A stretch of 64,000 bases of DNA, taken from assembly GCA_965216225.1 (NCBI GenBank), contig CBDCFF010000030.1, positions 124,001-188,000 on the forward strand. Direction: 5' to 3'. The notes under the pieces were generated by a model. It saw only the letters and a list, made by a program, of their open reading frames with translations. It was not told the origin of the DNA and did no database searches. Positions 52,625-62,068 of this stretch are shown piece by piece (the stretch's first letter is position 1; the number at the start of each line of letters is the position of its first letter). The translations under genes and the position numbers were made by a program. Origin of the DNA: 3107 sp965216225 (GTDB lineage Bacteria; Pseudomonadota; Alphaproteobacteria; Rhodobacterales; Rhodobacteraceae).

Positions 52625-53910
52625 GCGGGCTGATCTCCTGCCGGGGGGGGGTGGTTCGCATCCTGCCCGATCCGCCAGACCGCCCGGACAAGGGGATCGG
52701 TCGGCCCCGGGTCTTCGCCGGCCGGCTCCCCGGCCCTGTCGATCGCAGCCTTCCGCCCGTGCAGCCCCCCCTCGATCCGGCCCAGGATAAGCAGCCCGGT
52801 CAGAACCAGCAGCGGCAGTGTGACAAGCGCCGAGAGAAGCCCGGCGCCGGCAATCTGTCGGGCAAGCCCCGCTAGGTCGGCCTTGACCGCTGTCGTATCA
52901 TGGGAAAGCGAAAGCAGCCCCACCGGCTCTCTGTTCTGAAGGATTGCTATATGCGCGGTGAACCGGTCCGGGGTGTCGGAGACATGCCGGATTTCCCCCG
53001 CTGCGGGGAAGTCTGCCACGCTCTGCCCCCGGCTGTCCTGCGCACCGGAAAGATCGGGAAGATCGGGAAGAGACGTGAAGAGCACAGCGCCCGAACTGTC
53101 CTTCACGGTCAGATCAAAGGCCCCTCCGAACTGTGTCACGGAGCGGTCGATCAGATGTTCCGTGGTCCGGGTCGAGGCCAGGTTCAGACCTTCCTCAAGA
53201 CTTTTGCCGATCGCATTTTCCAGCTCCCGCAGCACCGGATCATAGCGGGCGGCGGCGGCGGCGGTCAGCACCCGTTCGAATTTGAGGAAATTCAGAGTGC
53301 CCGACGCAGCCAGACCCGCCACCGGCAGCAGCAGCATCAGGACAAGCACCCGCAGGGTAAAGCCGCCGGGATGGTATCGGGAGAAAATCTTCGGATCGGA
53401 TGTCTTTTCGGGCTGCTCTTTCAGAACAGGGCCGGAGAGTCTGTCCTTTCCCTGTCCCGCATCGGTTATGTCGGGCAGGGCGCCGGGGCCGAAGACAAGG
53501 GAGAGCCGGTTGTTGCGCAGCATGTAGCTGTAAGCCGCCCGGTCGGCCATCTCGCGCATCAGCTTCACACCAAGCCCGCCGATCGGGCGATCTTCAAGAG
53601 ATGCGTTCGTGTCGGGTTCGGGGCTTTCCTTCAGCGGATTGAAAGGCGGCGCCTGATCTTCGATGACCAGCGCCGCCCCGGCGGGCTGCGGATACAGGGT
53701 AAGCCAGATCGGTCCGTCTTCCCTGTTTTCGCCGTAACCGTGGCTGATTACGTTGATAATGATTTCCTCGGCGATGATCTGCAAATGGTGCTCGAATGCG
53801 GCGGCCGGAACATGCGCCTTGCAGAAGTCGCCGATCCACGACACGACCCTTTCCAGATTCTCGATCCGGCCGTTGATCCGAAGTCGTTGTATTTCCGGCG
53901 TGTCGGGCAT
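52621..53910 (-). CDS. RsbW-type serine kinase fused to a C-terminal periplasmic sensor
   Basis: 429 residues. The N-terminal GHKL ATPase (residues about 10-145) has N box IIAEEIIINVISHGYGEN, G1 LVIEDQAPPFNP and G2 GGLGVKLMREMADRAAYSY. This is the anti-sigma/switch-kinase type and not a histidine kinase. Next come TM1 (RVLVLMLLLPVAGLAASGTL), a periplasmic region of about 150 residues (GGAFDLTVKDSSGAVLFTSL) and TM2 (LSALVTLPLLVLTGLLIL), ending with a short cytoplasmic tail. Having the kinase N-terminal and the sensor C-terminal reverses the usual order. It follows the STAS gene by 8 nt and overlaps the MFS gene by 4 nt. Confidence 0.85.
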   Translation of the reverse strand: MPDTPEIQRLRINGRIENLERVVSWIGDFCKAHVPAAAFEHHLQIIAEEIIINVISHGYGENREDGPIWLTLYPQPAGAALVIEDQAPPFNPLKESPEPDTNASLEDRPIGGLGVKLMREMADRAAYSYMLRNNRLSLVFGPGALPDITDAGQGKDRLSGPVLKEQPEKTSDPKIFSRYHPGGFTLRVLVLMLLLPVAGLAASGTLNFLKFERVLTAAAAARYDPVLRELENAIGKSLEEGLNLASTRTTEHLIDRSVTQFGGAFDLTVKDSSGAVLFTSLPDLPDLSGAQDSRGQSVADFPAAGEIRHVSDTPDRFTAHIAILQNREPVGLLSLSHDTTAVKADLAGLARQIAGAGLLSALVTLPLLVLTGLLILGRIEGGLHGRKAAIDRAGEPAGEDPGPTDPLVRAVWRIGQDANHPPPAGDQPA

Positions 53911-53918
53911 TTCGAGGG

Positions 53919-54257
53919 TCAGGTCTCCGTGTCAGCCAGCGCGGCCTTTCGGTTTTCATGTACCCGGATGATCCTGTCGAAGCCGGAAATGCGGAACACC
54001 TCGGCCACCGGCTCACTGAGGCCACAGACCGAAAATGCCGCGTTGCGCTTCGACAGGCGCTTGGCGATCAGCAGGACGGCCCGCAGCCCGGCGCTGCTGA
54101 CATAGGAAACGCCGGTGAGATCGCAGATCAGCACATTGTCCTCGTCAGGAAATGAAGAGGTCACCCTGTCCTCGAATTCACGCGCACTGGAGCCATCAAT
54201 GCGCCCGTCGATTTCGGCTATCACCACCTGTCCATCACTCACAACTTTCAAGTCCAT
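53919..54257 (-). CDS. STAS-domain anti-sigma-factor antagonist (RsbV-like)
   Basis: 112 residues from the ATG at 54257 (MDLKVVSDGQVV), GGGAGC upstream. STAS fold: VVIAEIDGRIDGSSAREFED, VLICDLTGVSYVSSAGLRAV and FSVCGLSEPVAEVFRISGFD. The serine pair in VSSAGL holds the expected phosphorylation site. First gene of the operon; presumed shuttle between the RsbW-like kinase and the RsbU-like phosphatase. Confidence 0.9.
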   Translation of the reverse strand: MDLKVVSDGQVVIAEIDGRIDGSSAREFEDRVTSSFPDEDNVLICDLTGVSYVSSAGLRAVLLIAKRLSKRNAAFSVCGLSEPVAEVFRISGFDRIIRVHENRKAALADTET

Positions 54258-54316
54258 AGGAAGCTCCCGAAATGTGTCCTGCACAGCGAAACGCCGCCGT
54301 GGATTGGCAGGCGAGG

Positions 54317-54344
54317 ATACTATGCGTTTTTTCATCCACTACAA
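54317..54344 (-). promoter_or_regulatory. Candidate promoter of the rsb operon
   Basis: On the minus strand TTGTAG (complement of 54339-54344), 16-bp spacer, TAGTAT (complement of 54317-54322), 60 bp before the start of the STAS gene. The rest of the 300-bp gap to glnE shows nothing else. Confidence 0.4.
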
Positions 54345-54560
54345 GCACCAGAATGATGCGTCAGGCAAATTCGGTATTTCCGGAACCGGCATGGCCCATG
54401 GTTCGGGAAATGACACCCATTCCGGTTATCAGGGCATAGAATAGCAAGATTCGACCGCTTTGGAACAGCTTTTTCGAACCTGGTTGCCAAATCCCTGAAA
54501 AGCGTCCGGCCAATCTGCGCGGCAGGCGGGGCGCAGGCGGGGCGGGCGGAACAGTTCCGG

Positions 54561-57422
54561 TCAGCCATCGAAAACCCTGGCGCAGGCGGCGGCGGCCCTA
54601 GCCTGGACGCTTTCAAGGGATCGGGCAAGGGTGTCAAAATCCGTGTGCGCGGCCATATCCGCGATGGCGCTGCGCTGCCTCTCGCCGGCGCTGGACGGAT
54701 CAAAGGGGTGTTCGAGCGCGATGCGTTCAATGTGCAGCAGGCGGGTCTGCAATGTGTGAGCGGCCCCGAGGCCGTCCGCCTCTGTCGCCGTGATCCAGCC
54801 CGCATCCGCCAGATGACGAAGGATTTCGCGCACCGGCCGGCCGGCACCGGGAAAGTTGCAAAGCCCGCCTGTCCGGGCAAGCAGATCAATCTCCATCAGC
54901 CCGCCCGCCGTGTATTCCAGCGACCACGGGTCGGTGCGGTCACGGTGGTGCGCCCCGCGCAGACGGGCGCGCATCTCGCGGGCTTCGCCAAGAATGCGCG
55001 GGTCGCCCCTGCGCCTTGCAAGCGCCGCCTCGATCGCCCCGGTGGTGTCGGCGGCAAGGCTGTCCTCGCCGAAGATACATCTTGCGCGCATGAGGGCGAA
55101 ATGTTCCCGGACCCCGGCCTGCCGGTCCTGATAACGGCTGAAAGAGTTGATCGGAACCGAAACCGGACCCTGACGGCCCGATGGGCGCAGCCGCATGTCA
55201 ACCTCATAAAGCCGCCCCTCTGCGGTGCAGGAGTTGAGCGCCGAGATCAGCGACTGGGCAAGGCGTGCATGGTAGGTGGCCACCGGCAACGGGCGCGGGC
55301 CGTCCGAGCGTTCGGCGCCATCGGCGTCATGGATGGTGATGATGTCAAGGTCCGACCCCGCCGTCATCTCGCGCGTGCCGAGCCTGCCCATTGCGATCAC
55401 CGCCATGCCGCGACCCGGCGGCGGGCCATGGCGCGAGGCGAAGTCATCAATCACGAAAGGCATGAGGCCGCACAGCACCGTCTCGGCAATGGCCGAAAAG
55501 GCGGTGCCGGCCTCGGTCTCGTCTATCGTACCGCGCAACATCTGGACGCCCGCGCGAAACTTCAGTTCGCGCGCCCATCGCCGGGCAATGTCAAGTATCT
55601 GTTCATGGTCGGTGGTGTTGCCGAACCAGATGTGAAGATCGGCCTCAAGCCAGTCCTGGTGTGGAAACCGGTCGAGGAAATCATCGGCGAGGAGGGCGTC
55701 GAGCGCCTGAGACTCCCGGCCGAGATGCGCGGCAAGGCGCGGTGCGGTGGCGAAGATGTCCACGACGAGCCGGAGGAGATGGCGGTTCGCCCGGAACAGC
55801 GAGAACACCTGAACGCCTGCGGGCAGGTCCGAGAGGAAGCGGTCGAACTCGGCGATCGCGTCATCGGGGCTGTCGGCCTGACCAAGCATCTGGACAAGAT
55901 CGGCCTCAAGCGTGGCATAAAGCCGCCGCGCCCGATCAGAGCGGGTGGCGGCGATTTCACCCGAACGCCAGCGGTTGATCATGCGGCTGACATCCCCGGT
56001 GCGCGCGAAGCCGTGCGAGGCAAGGCTCTGTTTGTCGATCCGGGGCGCTGTCGGCTCTGTGGGCTGTCGGCTTCCGGCATCGAAAAACCGTTCGGTGACT
56101 TCGTGAACGGTGGCAAGGCGCGCGGCTATATCCGCCTCCCATGCCGTTTGGTCCGACCAGCCGTCGAGGGCCGCGACACGGGCGCGCGCCTCGTCTCCCA
56201 CCGGAATCGTCTGGGTCTGGGCATCCTCGACCATTTGCAGGCGGTGTTCCAGAATGCGATGGGCGGTATATGCGTGCGAGAGTGTGGCGCACATTTCCGC
56301 GCCGATGACCCCCTCGTCGCGGAGCGCGGCAAGAGCGCCGAGCGTGGTCGGATCGCGCAGAACCGGCAGGCGGCCACCCATGATAAGCTGCCGCGTCTGT
56401 GCGAAGAACTCTATCTCGCGGATGCCGCCGGGGCCGAGCTTGATGTCGTAGCCGGGAATGGCGGCGGGGTGGAATCTGCCTTTCTGTTCGCGAATCTTGC
56501 GCAGGATGCCTTCGATGTCCTCGATTGCCGCGAAATCCAGATAACGACGCCAGATGAACGGCGAGAGGCGGTCCAGATAGGCGCGGCCCGCGACGGTATC
56601 GCCGGCGACGGGGCGGGCCTTGACATGCGCCGCGCGTTCCCAGGTGCGGCCGACGGATTCGTAATAGCGCTCGGCCGCATCCATGGAAAGGCAGAGCGGC
56701 GTGGATGAGGGCGACGGGCGCAGGCGCAGATCGGTGCGGAACACATAGCCTTCCGGCGTCCGCTCCGAGAGCGCCTTCACAAGCTGGCGCGTGACATGGA
56801 TATAACGCGCCCTGACCTCGCCAAGATCAATGTCGTCGAACCTGTCCTGATCGAAAACGCAGATGAGGTCGATGTCGGAAGAATAGTTGAGTTCCCGCCC
56901 CCCCAGCTTGCCCATTGCAAGGACGCAGATGCCGGCGCCATTGGCGATGTCTTCCCCGGTCATGCCCGGTATCCTGTCCCGTGCGATCTCTTTGGCGAGG
57001 AGCCAGCGCAGGGCTGTCCCGGTCAGGCTTTCGGCGAGGTCCGAGAGGGCGCGCGTCACCCGCCCGAGATCCCACGCGCCGCCGAGATCGGCCACCGCAA
57101 TGAAAAGCACCGCCCGCGCCTTCGCCAGACGCAGCGCCGGCAGCAGATCGCCCCAACCGCCGCCCTGCCCGGCCTCCGCCGCGCTGGTGAGGAGATCGTC
57201 CAGCACCTCGTCCGCCGGTCGGGTGACGGCCTCGGCCAGCCATGCGCCGTGATGCTCGAACAGCCGGGCAAGAAACGGGCTCGATCCCGCAGCGCCATGC
57301 ACGAGGTCGCCCATGGCCCCCGAACGGAGCGCCTCGGGCAGACCGGCGACCACCCCGGTTGCAAGAGCGCCGTCATGGGGAACCGGGGCGCGGGTCAGGC
57401 TGGTGGCAATGCTGTTGCTCAT
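54561..57422 (-). CDS. glnE: Glutamine synthetase adenylyltransferase/deadenylylase
   Basis: 953 residues, full length. Two nucleotidyltransferase halves. The deadenylylating one has LAMGKLGGRELNYSSDIDLI (about 170-190), the adenylylating one has IAMGRLGTREMTAGSDLDII, and there are helical PII-binding domains between and after. GPGGIREIEFFAQTRQLIMG is also typical. It controls glutamine synthetase activity in response to PII and glutamine. It is followed upstream, on the same strand, by the ammonium transporter gene, so nitrogen genes are grouped here. Confidence 0.96.
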   Translation of the reverse strand: MSNSIATSLTRAPVPHDGALATGVVAGLPEALRSGAMGDLVHGAAGSSPFLARLFEHHGAWLAEAVTRPADEVLDDLLTSAAEAGQGGGWGDLLPALRLAKARAVLFIAVADLGGAWDLGRVTRALSDLAESLTGTALRWLLAKEIARDRIPGMTGEDIANGAGICVLAMGKLGGRELNYSSDIDLICVFDQDRFDDIDLGEVRARYIHVTRQLVKALSERTPEGYVFRTDLRLRPSPSSTPLCLSMDAAERYYESVGRTWERAAHVKARPVAGDTVAGRAYLDRLSPFIWRRYLDFAAIEDIEGILRKIREQKGRFHPAAIPGYDIKLGPGGIREIEFFAQTRQLIMGGRLPVLRDPTTLGALAALRDEGVIGAEMCATLSHAYTAHRILEHRLQMVEDAQTQTIPVGDEARARVAALDGWSDQTAWEADIAARLATVHEVTERFFDAGSRQPTEPTAPRIDKQSLASHGFARTGDVSRMINRWRSGEIAATRSDRARRLYATLEADLVQMLGQADSPDDAIAEFDRFLSDLPAGVQVFSLFRANRHLLRLVVDIFATAPRLAAHLGRESQALDALLADDFLDRFPHQDWLEADLHIWFGNTTDHEQILDIARRWARELKFRAGVQMLRGTIDETEAGTAFSAIAETVLCGLMPFVIDDFASRHGPPPGRGMAVIAMGRLGTREMTAGSDLDIITIHDADGAERSDGPRPLPVATYHARLAQSLISALNSCTAEGRLYEVDMRLRPSGRQGPVSVPINSFSRYQDRQAGVREHFALMRARCIFGEDSLAADTTGAIEAALARRRGDPRILGEAREMRARLRGAHHRDRTDPWSLEYTAGGLMEIDLLARTGGLCNFPGAGRPVREILRHLADAGWITATEADGLGAAHTLQTRLLHIERIALEHPFDPSSAGERQRSAIADMAAHTDFDTLARSLESVQARAAAACARVFDG

Positions 57423-57525
57423 CGTTGGATTGCTTTCACGTCAAGCGGTTTGCGTCCCGACCGAAGCCGCTGCGCAGGCCCCGCGCCGCAGGATACAGCA
57501 GACGGCTCCGGCCCCCCAGATGCCA

Positions 57526-58887
57526 TCACAGATCGGGATCGGGGATTGCGACAAATTCGGGATACGCCTCGATACCAAGTTCCACCACGTCCTGCCCCAG
57601 ACTCTCTGCCTGATCGGATATGCGGATACCCATCAGCCTGTCGATGATGAACCAGACAATGCCCGAGGTCGTCAGGACGAAGGCCCCGATCGCCAATATG
57701 CCCACCACCTGCGAAAAGAGGTTTCCGCCCCCGGCGATGCACACCGCCAGAGTTCCCCAGATACCCGCGAACAGGTGTGCGGGCACCGCGCCGACCACAT
57801 CGTCGATCCGCAGGCTTTCCATCACCCTCAGGCCCGCAACGGCGATGACGCCCCCCACCCCTCCGATCACGATGGCCCAGTGATGTGCAACCAGATCGGG
57901 GCCCGCGGTTATGGAGACCAGCCCCGCGATGGCGCCGTTGAGCGCCGCAAGAAGGTCGATACGGCCAAGGATGGGTTTCGAGACGCAAAGCGCCATCAGG
58001 ACACCGGCCGCCGCTGCGATGTTCGTGTTGACAAGGATGTTGCTGACCGCAATCGCATCGGCCGCCGAACTGAAGGAAAGCCGGGAACCGCCGTTAAAGC
58101 CGAACCAGCCGAACCAGAGGATGAAGACGCCAAGCGTCACGATGGGAACATTCGAAGGCGGCATCTGCCTTACCGAACCGTCATCGCGGAACCTGCCGCG
58201 TCTTGCGCCAAGGGTGATCGCGCCCGTCAGCGCCGCCCAGCCACCGGTGGAATGGACAATGGTGGAGCCCGCGAAATCCTTGAATCCAAGTTCGGAGAGC
58301 CAGCCTCCGCCCCAGGTCCATGCGCCCACAACAGGATAGATCAGGGCAGTCAGGACAAGGACGAACAGGAAAAACGCCCACATTTTCACACGCTCGGCCA
58401 GGGTGCCGGAAATGATCGACGCCGTCGTCGCGACGAAAACCATTTGGAAAAACCAGTCCGACATCGTTGAATATCCGCGTTCGATGACGGCCGCCGCCGC
58501 CCCGTCATCACCACCCAACAGCGCCATCTCATCATGGCTGGCGCCATAGGGCAACCCGAGAAAGCCGAACCAGCCGCCCGGTTCGACGCCGACATACATG
58601 ACGTTATAGCCGATCGCGTAATAGGACAGGCCGGCGATCGCATAGAGGCCGACATTCTTGAGGCAGATGACCGACACGTTCTTGGTGCGCACGGACCCGG
58701 CTTCGAGCATCGTGAAACCGGCGCACATCCACATCACCAGCGCCCCCCAGATGAGGAAGGCGAATGTGTTCATCACAAACTCCGCCTCGCCGGCAGACGC
58801 GGCAGACGCGGAATCCGGCAGGAAGACGCCGAGCGCCGCGCAGGCCATTACAGCCGGAACCGTGAAAGTGCCTGATTTCCCGAGCAT
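57526..58887 (-). CDS. amt: Ammonium transporter
   Basis: About 453 residues with a signal-like start and eleven membrane helices. Amt signatures are FVMNTFAFLIWGALVMWMCA, FKDFAGSTIVHSTGGWAALT (first pore histidine), ILWFGWFGFNGGSRLSF, NTNIAAAAGVLMAL and DDVVGAVPAHLFAGIWGTLA (second histidine). The ATG at 58887 is preceded by GGTGGCGG; 58899 is an alternative. No glnK is next to it. It lies just upstream of glnE on the same strand with a gap of about 100 bp. Confidence 0.93.
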   Translation of the reverse strand: MLGKSGTFTVPAVMACAALGVFLPDSASAASAGEAEFVMNTFAFLIWGALVMWMCAGFTMLEAGSVRTKNVSVICLKNVGLYAIAGLSYYAIGYNVMYVGVEPGGWFGFLGLPYGASHDEMALLGGDDGAAAAVIERGYSTMSDWFFQMVFVATTASIISGTLAERVKMWAFFLFVLVLTALIYPVVGAWTWGGGWLSELGFKDFAGSTIVHSTGGWAALTGAITLGARRGRFRDDGSVRQMPPSNVPIVTLGVFILWFGWFGFNGGSRLSFSSAADAIAVSNILVNTNIAAAAGVLMALCVSKPILGRIDLLAALNGAIAGLVSITAGPDLVAHHWAIVIGGVGGVIAVAGLRVMESLRIDDVVGAVPAHLFAGIWGTLAVCIAGGGNLFSQVVGILAIGAFVLTTSGIVWFIIDRLMGIRISDQAESLGQDVVELGIEAYPEFVAIPDPDL

Positions 58888-59126
58888 GTCCGCCACCATA
58901 TGTTCAAAAGCGCGAGCCCCGCGACATGACAGTGTAGCATGACCGGTGAAACGAATCCAGCAATGCCGGTATTCGGAACCGCTCCGGCTTTCGGTGACGG
59001 TATCCGGGCGCGCCCTGTCGTGGGCTGTCACGGGTTGCGCCTGATTTTCCGGTTTTTTCCCCGGCCAACAGCGTCTATCCTGTGGCGGGGCACGGGGCCA
59101 GGCTTTACAGATCGGAGTTCCGGGAC

Positions 59127-59984
59127 ATGGACATGGACATGGACATCAACGAAATCGGCGCCACGGCATTCATCGTGGCGGGGATCAGGGCTCTTGAGGA
59201 CACCCGGGAGCACCCGATGTTTTCCGATCCCTACGCGCGGCTTTTCCTCAACGAGGAATTGCGCGCCCGTGCGCTGAAACTCGCGCAGGTCCACTTCGCC
59301 GTCGGGGACGCCATCCGCCTGCGAACGGTTGCGTTCAACGTGATCGTCGAAACCGAGATCGGGCGCGGTGTGCGCCAGATCGTTACCCTGGGCGCCGGTT
59401 TGGACATGCGCCAGGCGATCTTTGCAACAGAGGGGGTGCGCTTTTTCGATGTCGATCAGCCCGCGGTTCTTGAGTTCAAGGCTTCGGTGCTTGCGAAGGC
59501 CGGTATCCCGGCCTGCCCTTCCGTTCCCTGCAATTATCTTGAGGTCAACCTGCTCGAACTGCTTGCGGATGCCGGCCTCGACCCGGAGGCGGAAACGCTG
59601 ATTGTCTGGGAAGGGAACACGATGTACCTGCCGGGTGAACTGATTTTCGGCTTTCTCGATCAGCTCTGCGAACGGATGCCGCGATTCCGGATCGCCTTCG
59701 ACCATTTCCCGCAGAGCGTTCTGGATGGCAGCTACCCGGACGCCGAGGCCATTGATGTCGTGCGCAATGTCGAGAAGGTCATGAATGTGGATTTCCTGAC
59801 AGGCTTCGACTCGCTGGATACGTTCGAGAGGCGGACGCCGTTCCGGATCATCGAATCGGGAAACATCCTTCAGGCGGGCCTCCGCCTTGCCGGGCCTGAC
59901 GCGCAGGCGAACATCGGGCAGACGGCCGATGTTTCCGAGGATTTTGCGGGCGTCTACCGGATCGCGCTTCTTGAGCGGAAATAA
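59127..59984 (+). CDS. SAM-dependent methyltransferase (leucine carboxyl methyltransferase-like)
   Basis: 285 residues. TIGR00027/LCM-type: ATAFIVAGIRALEDTREHPM, FSDPYARLFLNEEL, RQIVTLGAGLDMRQAIF (SAM-binding loop), VRFFDVDQPAVLEFKASVLA and LIVWEGNTMYLPGELIFGFL. The start region contains the hexamer ATGGAC three times, giving ATGs at 59127, 59133 and 59139; GGAG lies upstream. Substrate unknown, probably O-methylation of a small molecule. Confidence 0.8.
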   Translation: MDMDMDINEIGATAFIVAGIRALEDTREHPMFSDPYARLFLNEELRARALKLAQVHFAVGDAIRLRTVAFNVIVETEIGRGVRQIVTLGAGLDMRQAIFATEGVRFFDVDQPAVLEFKASVLAKAGIPACPSVPCNYLEVNLLELLADAGLDPEAETLIVWEGNTMYLPGELIFGFLDQLCERMPRFRIAFDHFPQSVLDGSYPDAEAIDVVRNVEKVMNVDFLTGFDSLDTFERRTPFRIIESGNILQAGLRLAGPDAQANIGQTADVSEDFAGVYRIALLERK

Positions 59985-60242
59985 AGCCGGGCATTGCGGG
60001 GTCTGTCGGGATTCAAATGCCCTGTTTCGACCGGCGACATGCGGGCGTGGCCTGTCGTGACTCATGACTTTATTTCAATCATAAGTTGTTCACTGACTAA
60101 AATTATAATCCAATAGGTGGCATAATTCATTTTTCCCGAAACGGATAGCGCCTTAGGAATAAAGCCGGTCCGGTCGGGCGACCGTAACTGCATGTTCCGG
60201 GCCGCTTCGCCACGATTGCATCATTTGCGAGGGCATTGCGTC

Positions 60243-61907
60243 ATGGAAATTCGCACTCATTCAGACGGTGACAGTGTTTGGGAGAAATTCCGGGCGCTGC
60301 TTCGCGAAGAGCGGGGGGCGGTGGTCGTGTTTTCCATGATCGTGTTTACAATGATGCTGCTGATTGCCGGAATAGCGACAGATCTGGCATATGCCGAATA
60401 TCGCCGCGCGCTGATCCAGGAAACCGCCGACAGGGCTGCCCTGGCGGCCGCGAAACTCGATCAGTCGCTCGACCCGGAAGCGGTCGTGATCGACTACTTT
60501 GAAAAAGCGAACCTTGCGGAACATCTGGTCTCTGTAACCGTGCGGGAAAATACGCCGTCGGTACGCGAGGTCGCCGTGGAAGCCTCTGAAACGATCAAAA
60601 CCTATATCGCCCATCTGGCCGGGCTCGATCAGTTGAATGTCAGCGCCAGAAGCACCGCCACGAATGCCATCGGCGATACGGAAATCTCGCTCGTGCTGGA
60701 TGTATCCTCGTCGATGTATCTGGACGGCCGGATCGTGCAGTTGCGCCGCGCCGGGCGGGAATTCGTGGACAACATATATGCAAACAGCCAGGCTACGCCC
60801 GGCGACAGTCTGGTTTCCATAACCATCGTGCCCTACAACAGCACTGTCAATCTGGGGCCAGCCCTGGCAGGGCAGTACAGGCTGGACAGAACGCATGACC
60901 ATTCCTTTTGCCCGACGCTGAGGGGGGAGTCCTTTTCCGATACAAGTATTGATCCGGGTGTCGAGTACGGTATTTCACCGCACATGCAGCGCTATTGGGC
61001 CTACCTCCCGGATCGCCCCTATATGGAAAGATCCCAGTGCCGGTCCGAACCGCCGACCCAGAACCAGATCGAACCATTCGTAACCGATCCCGACAGGGCC
61101 AAGGAGATTATCGGGTCGCTGCGGGAAGGGGGCAACACCGCCATAGACCTCGGGATGAAATGGGGGGTGGCGTTCCTGGATCAGGCGACCCGCAGCGTCA
61201 CGGCGGGCCTGATCGCAGAGAATCTGGTACACCCGAGCGTTGCCGGGCGACCGGCCGCCTTCGGTGCGACCGGCACCGGAAAGTTCATCATACTGATGAC
61301 CGATGGAGACAATACCGAGCAATACGACCTGGACGAGCCTTACAAGTCCGGAATGTCCGATGTCTGGGTTTATCGTGGCGACAATCCGGGGCGCGCCCTG
61401 AAAAACGTGCCGCTGAACCGGTTTTCCATCAGGCTTCCAAACCAGAACCCTGCCGACCCCGACCGGTTCTTTCGACTGGAGTCCGGCACTGATCAGCATA
61501 ACCTTCCCGTACCCTATGCGCCCGAAGGCGAAACAGCCGAACGACTGGCCTGGACTGAAATATATGCAACCTGGATGACCAAGGCGATCGGAGAGGTTCT
61601 GTTCAGGGAAGCGGCGGATACCACCACCGAAATCAATGAGAGCCATGTATCGGAAGCCCACGATGCGGTCATAGATTACGGCGGGTATGTTGCGGATACC
61701 AGACTGTCACGGTTATGCTCTGTTGCCAGGGAAGCGGGAATAATCATCTATTCGGTCGCGTTCGAATCATCCAGCCGGGGCCAGCGTGTCCTGAGAGACT
61801 GCGCCAGTTCGGATGCACATTACTTCGATGTGAGTGGACCCGAAATAGTAAGCGCGTTCGTCACCATCGCGCGCGACATCCGTCAGAAGCTGCGGCTGGT
61901 ACAATAA
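60243..61907 (+). CDS. TadG-like protein with von Willebrand factor A domain
   Basis: 554 residues from the ATG at 60243 (GAGGG upstream). N-terminal TadE-type segment: EERGAVVVFSMIVFTMMLLI with the conserved glutamate after the basic stretch, then ATDLAYAEYRRALIQETADR. A vWA domain follows, with MIDAS motif VLDVSSSMYLDGRIVQLR (DxSxS), a long insertion with cysteines, and KFIILMTDGDNTEQYDL. Tad pilus or surface adhesion role is inferred. No other tad genes are present, so it stands alone here. A strong TATAAT lies at 60104-60109 upstream. Confidence 0.85.
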   Translation: MEIRTHSDGDSVWEKFRALLREERGAVVVFSMIVFTMMLLIAGIATDLAYAEYRRALIQETADRAALAAAKLDQSLDPEAVVIDYFEKANLAEHLVSVTVRENTPSVREVAVEASETIKTYIAHLAGLDQLNVSARSTATNAIGDTEISLVLDVSSSMYLDGRIVQLRRAGREFVDNIYANSQATPGDSLVSITIVPYNSTVNLGPALAGQYRLDRTHDHSFCPTLRGESFSDTSIDPGVEYGISPHMQRYWAYLPDRPYMERSQCRSEPPTQNQIEPFVTDPDRAKEIIGSLREGGNTAIDLGMKWGVAFLDQATRSVTAGLIAENLVHPSVAGRPAAFGATGTGKFIILMTDGDNTEQYDLDEPYKSGMSDVWVYRGDNPGRALKNVPLNRFSIRLPNQNPADPDRFFRLESGTDQHNLPVPYAPEGETAERLAWTEIYATWMTKAIGEVLFREAADTTTEINESHVSEAHDAVIDYGGYVADTRLSRLCSVAREAGIIIYSVAFESSSRGQRVLRDCASSDAHYFDVSGPEIVSAFVTIARDIRQKLRLVQ

Positions 61908-62068
61908 GGCCCGACACCATCCGGCATTGCCCCCCTCGCTGGTACTGTGCAAGATGTCCGATAGCGGCTTTTGCCCGCTGCGGTCGCAGGGTGCAATCGT
62001 GTCGCCATCCGGTAAAAGCCCCGGCGTGACCGCCCCGCGCCGCCGCGACAGACCCGAAAGGACCGACC

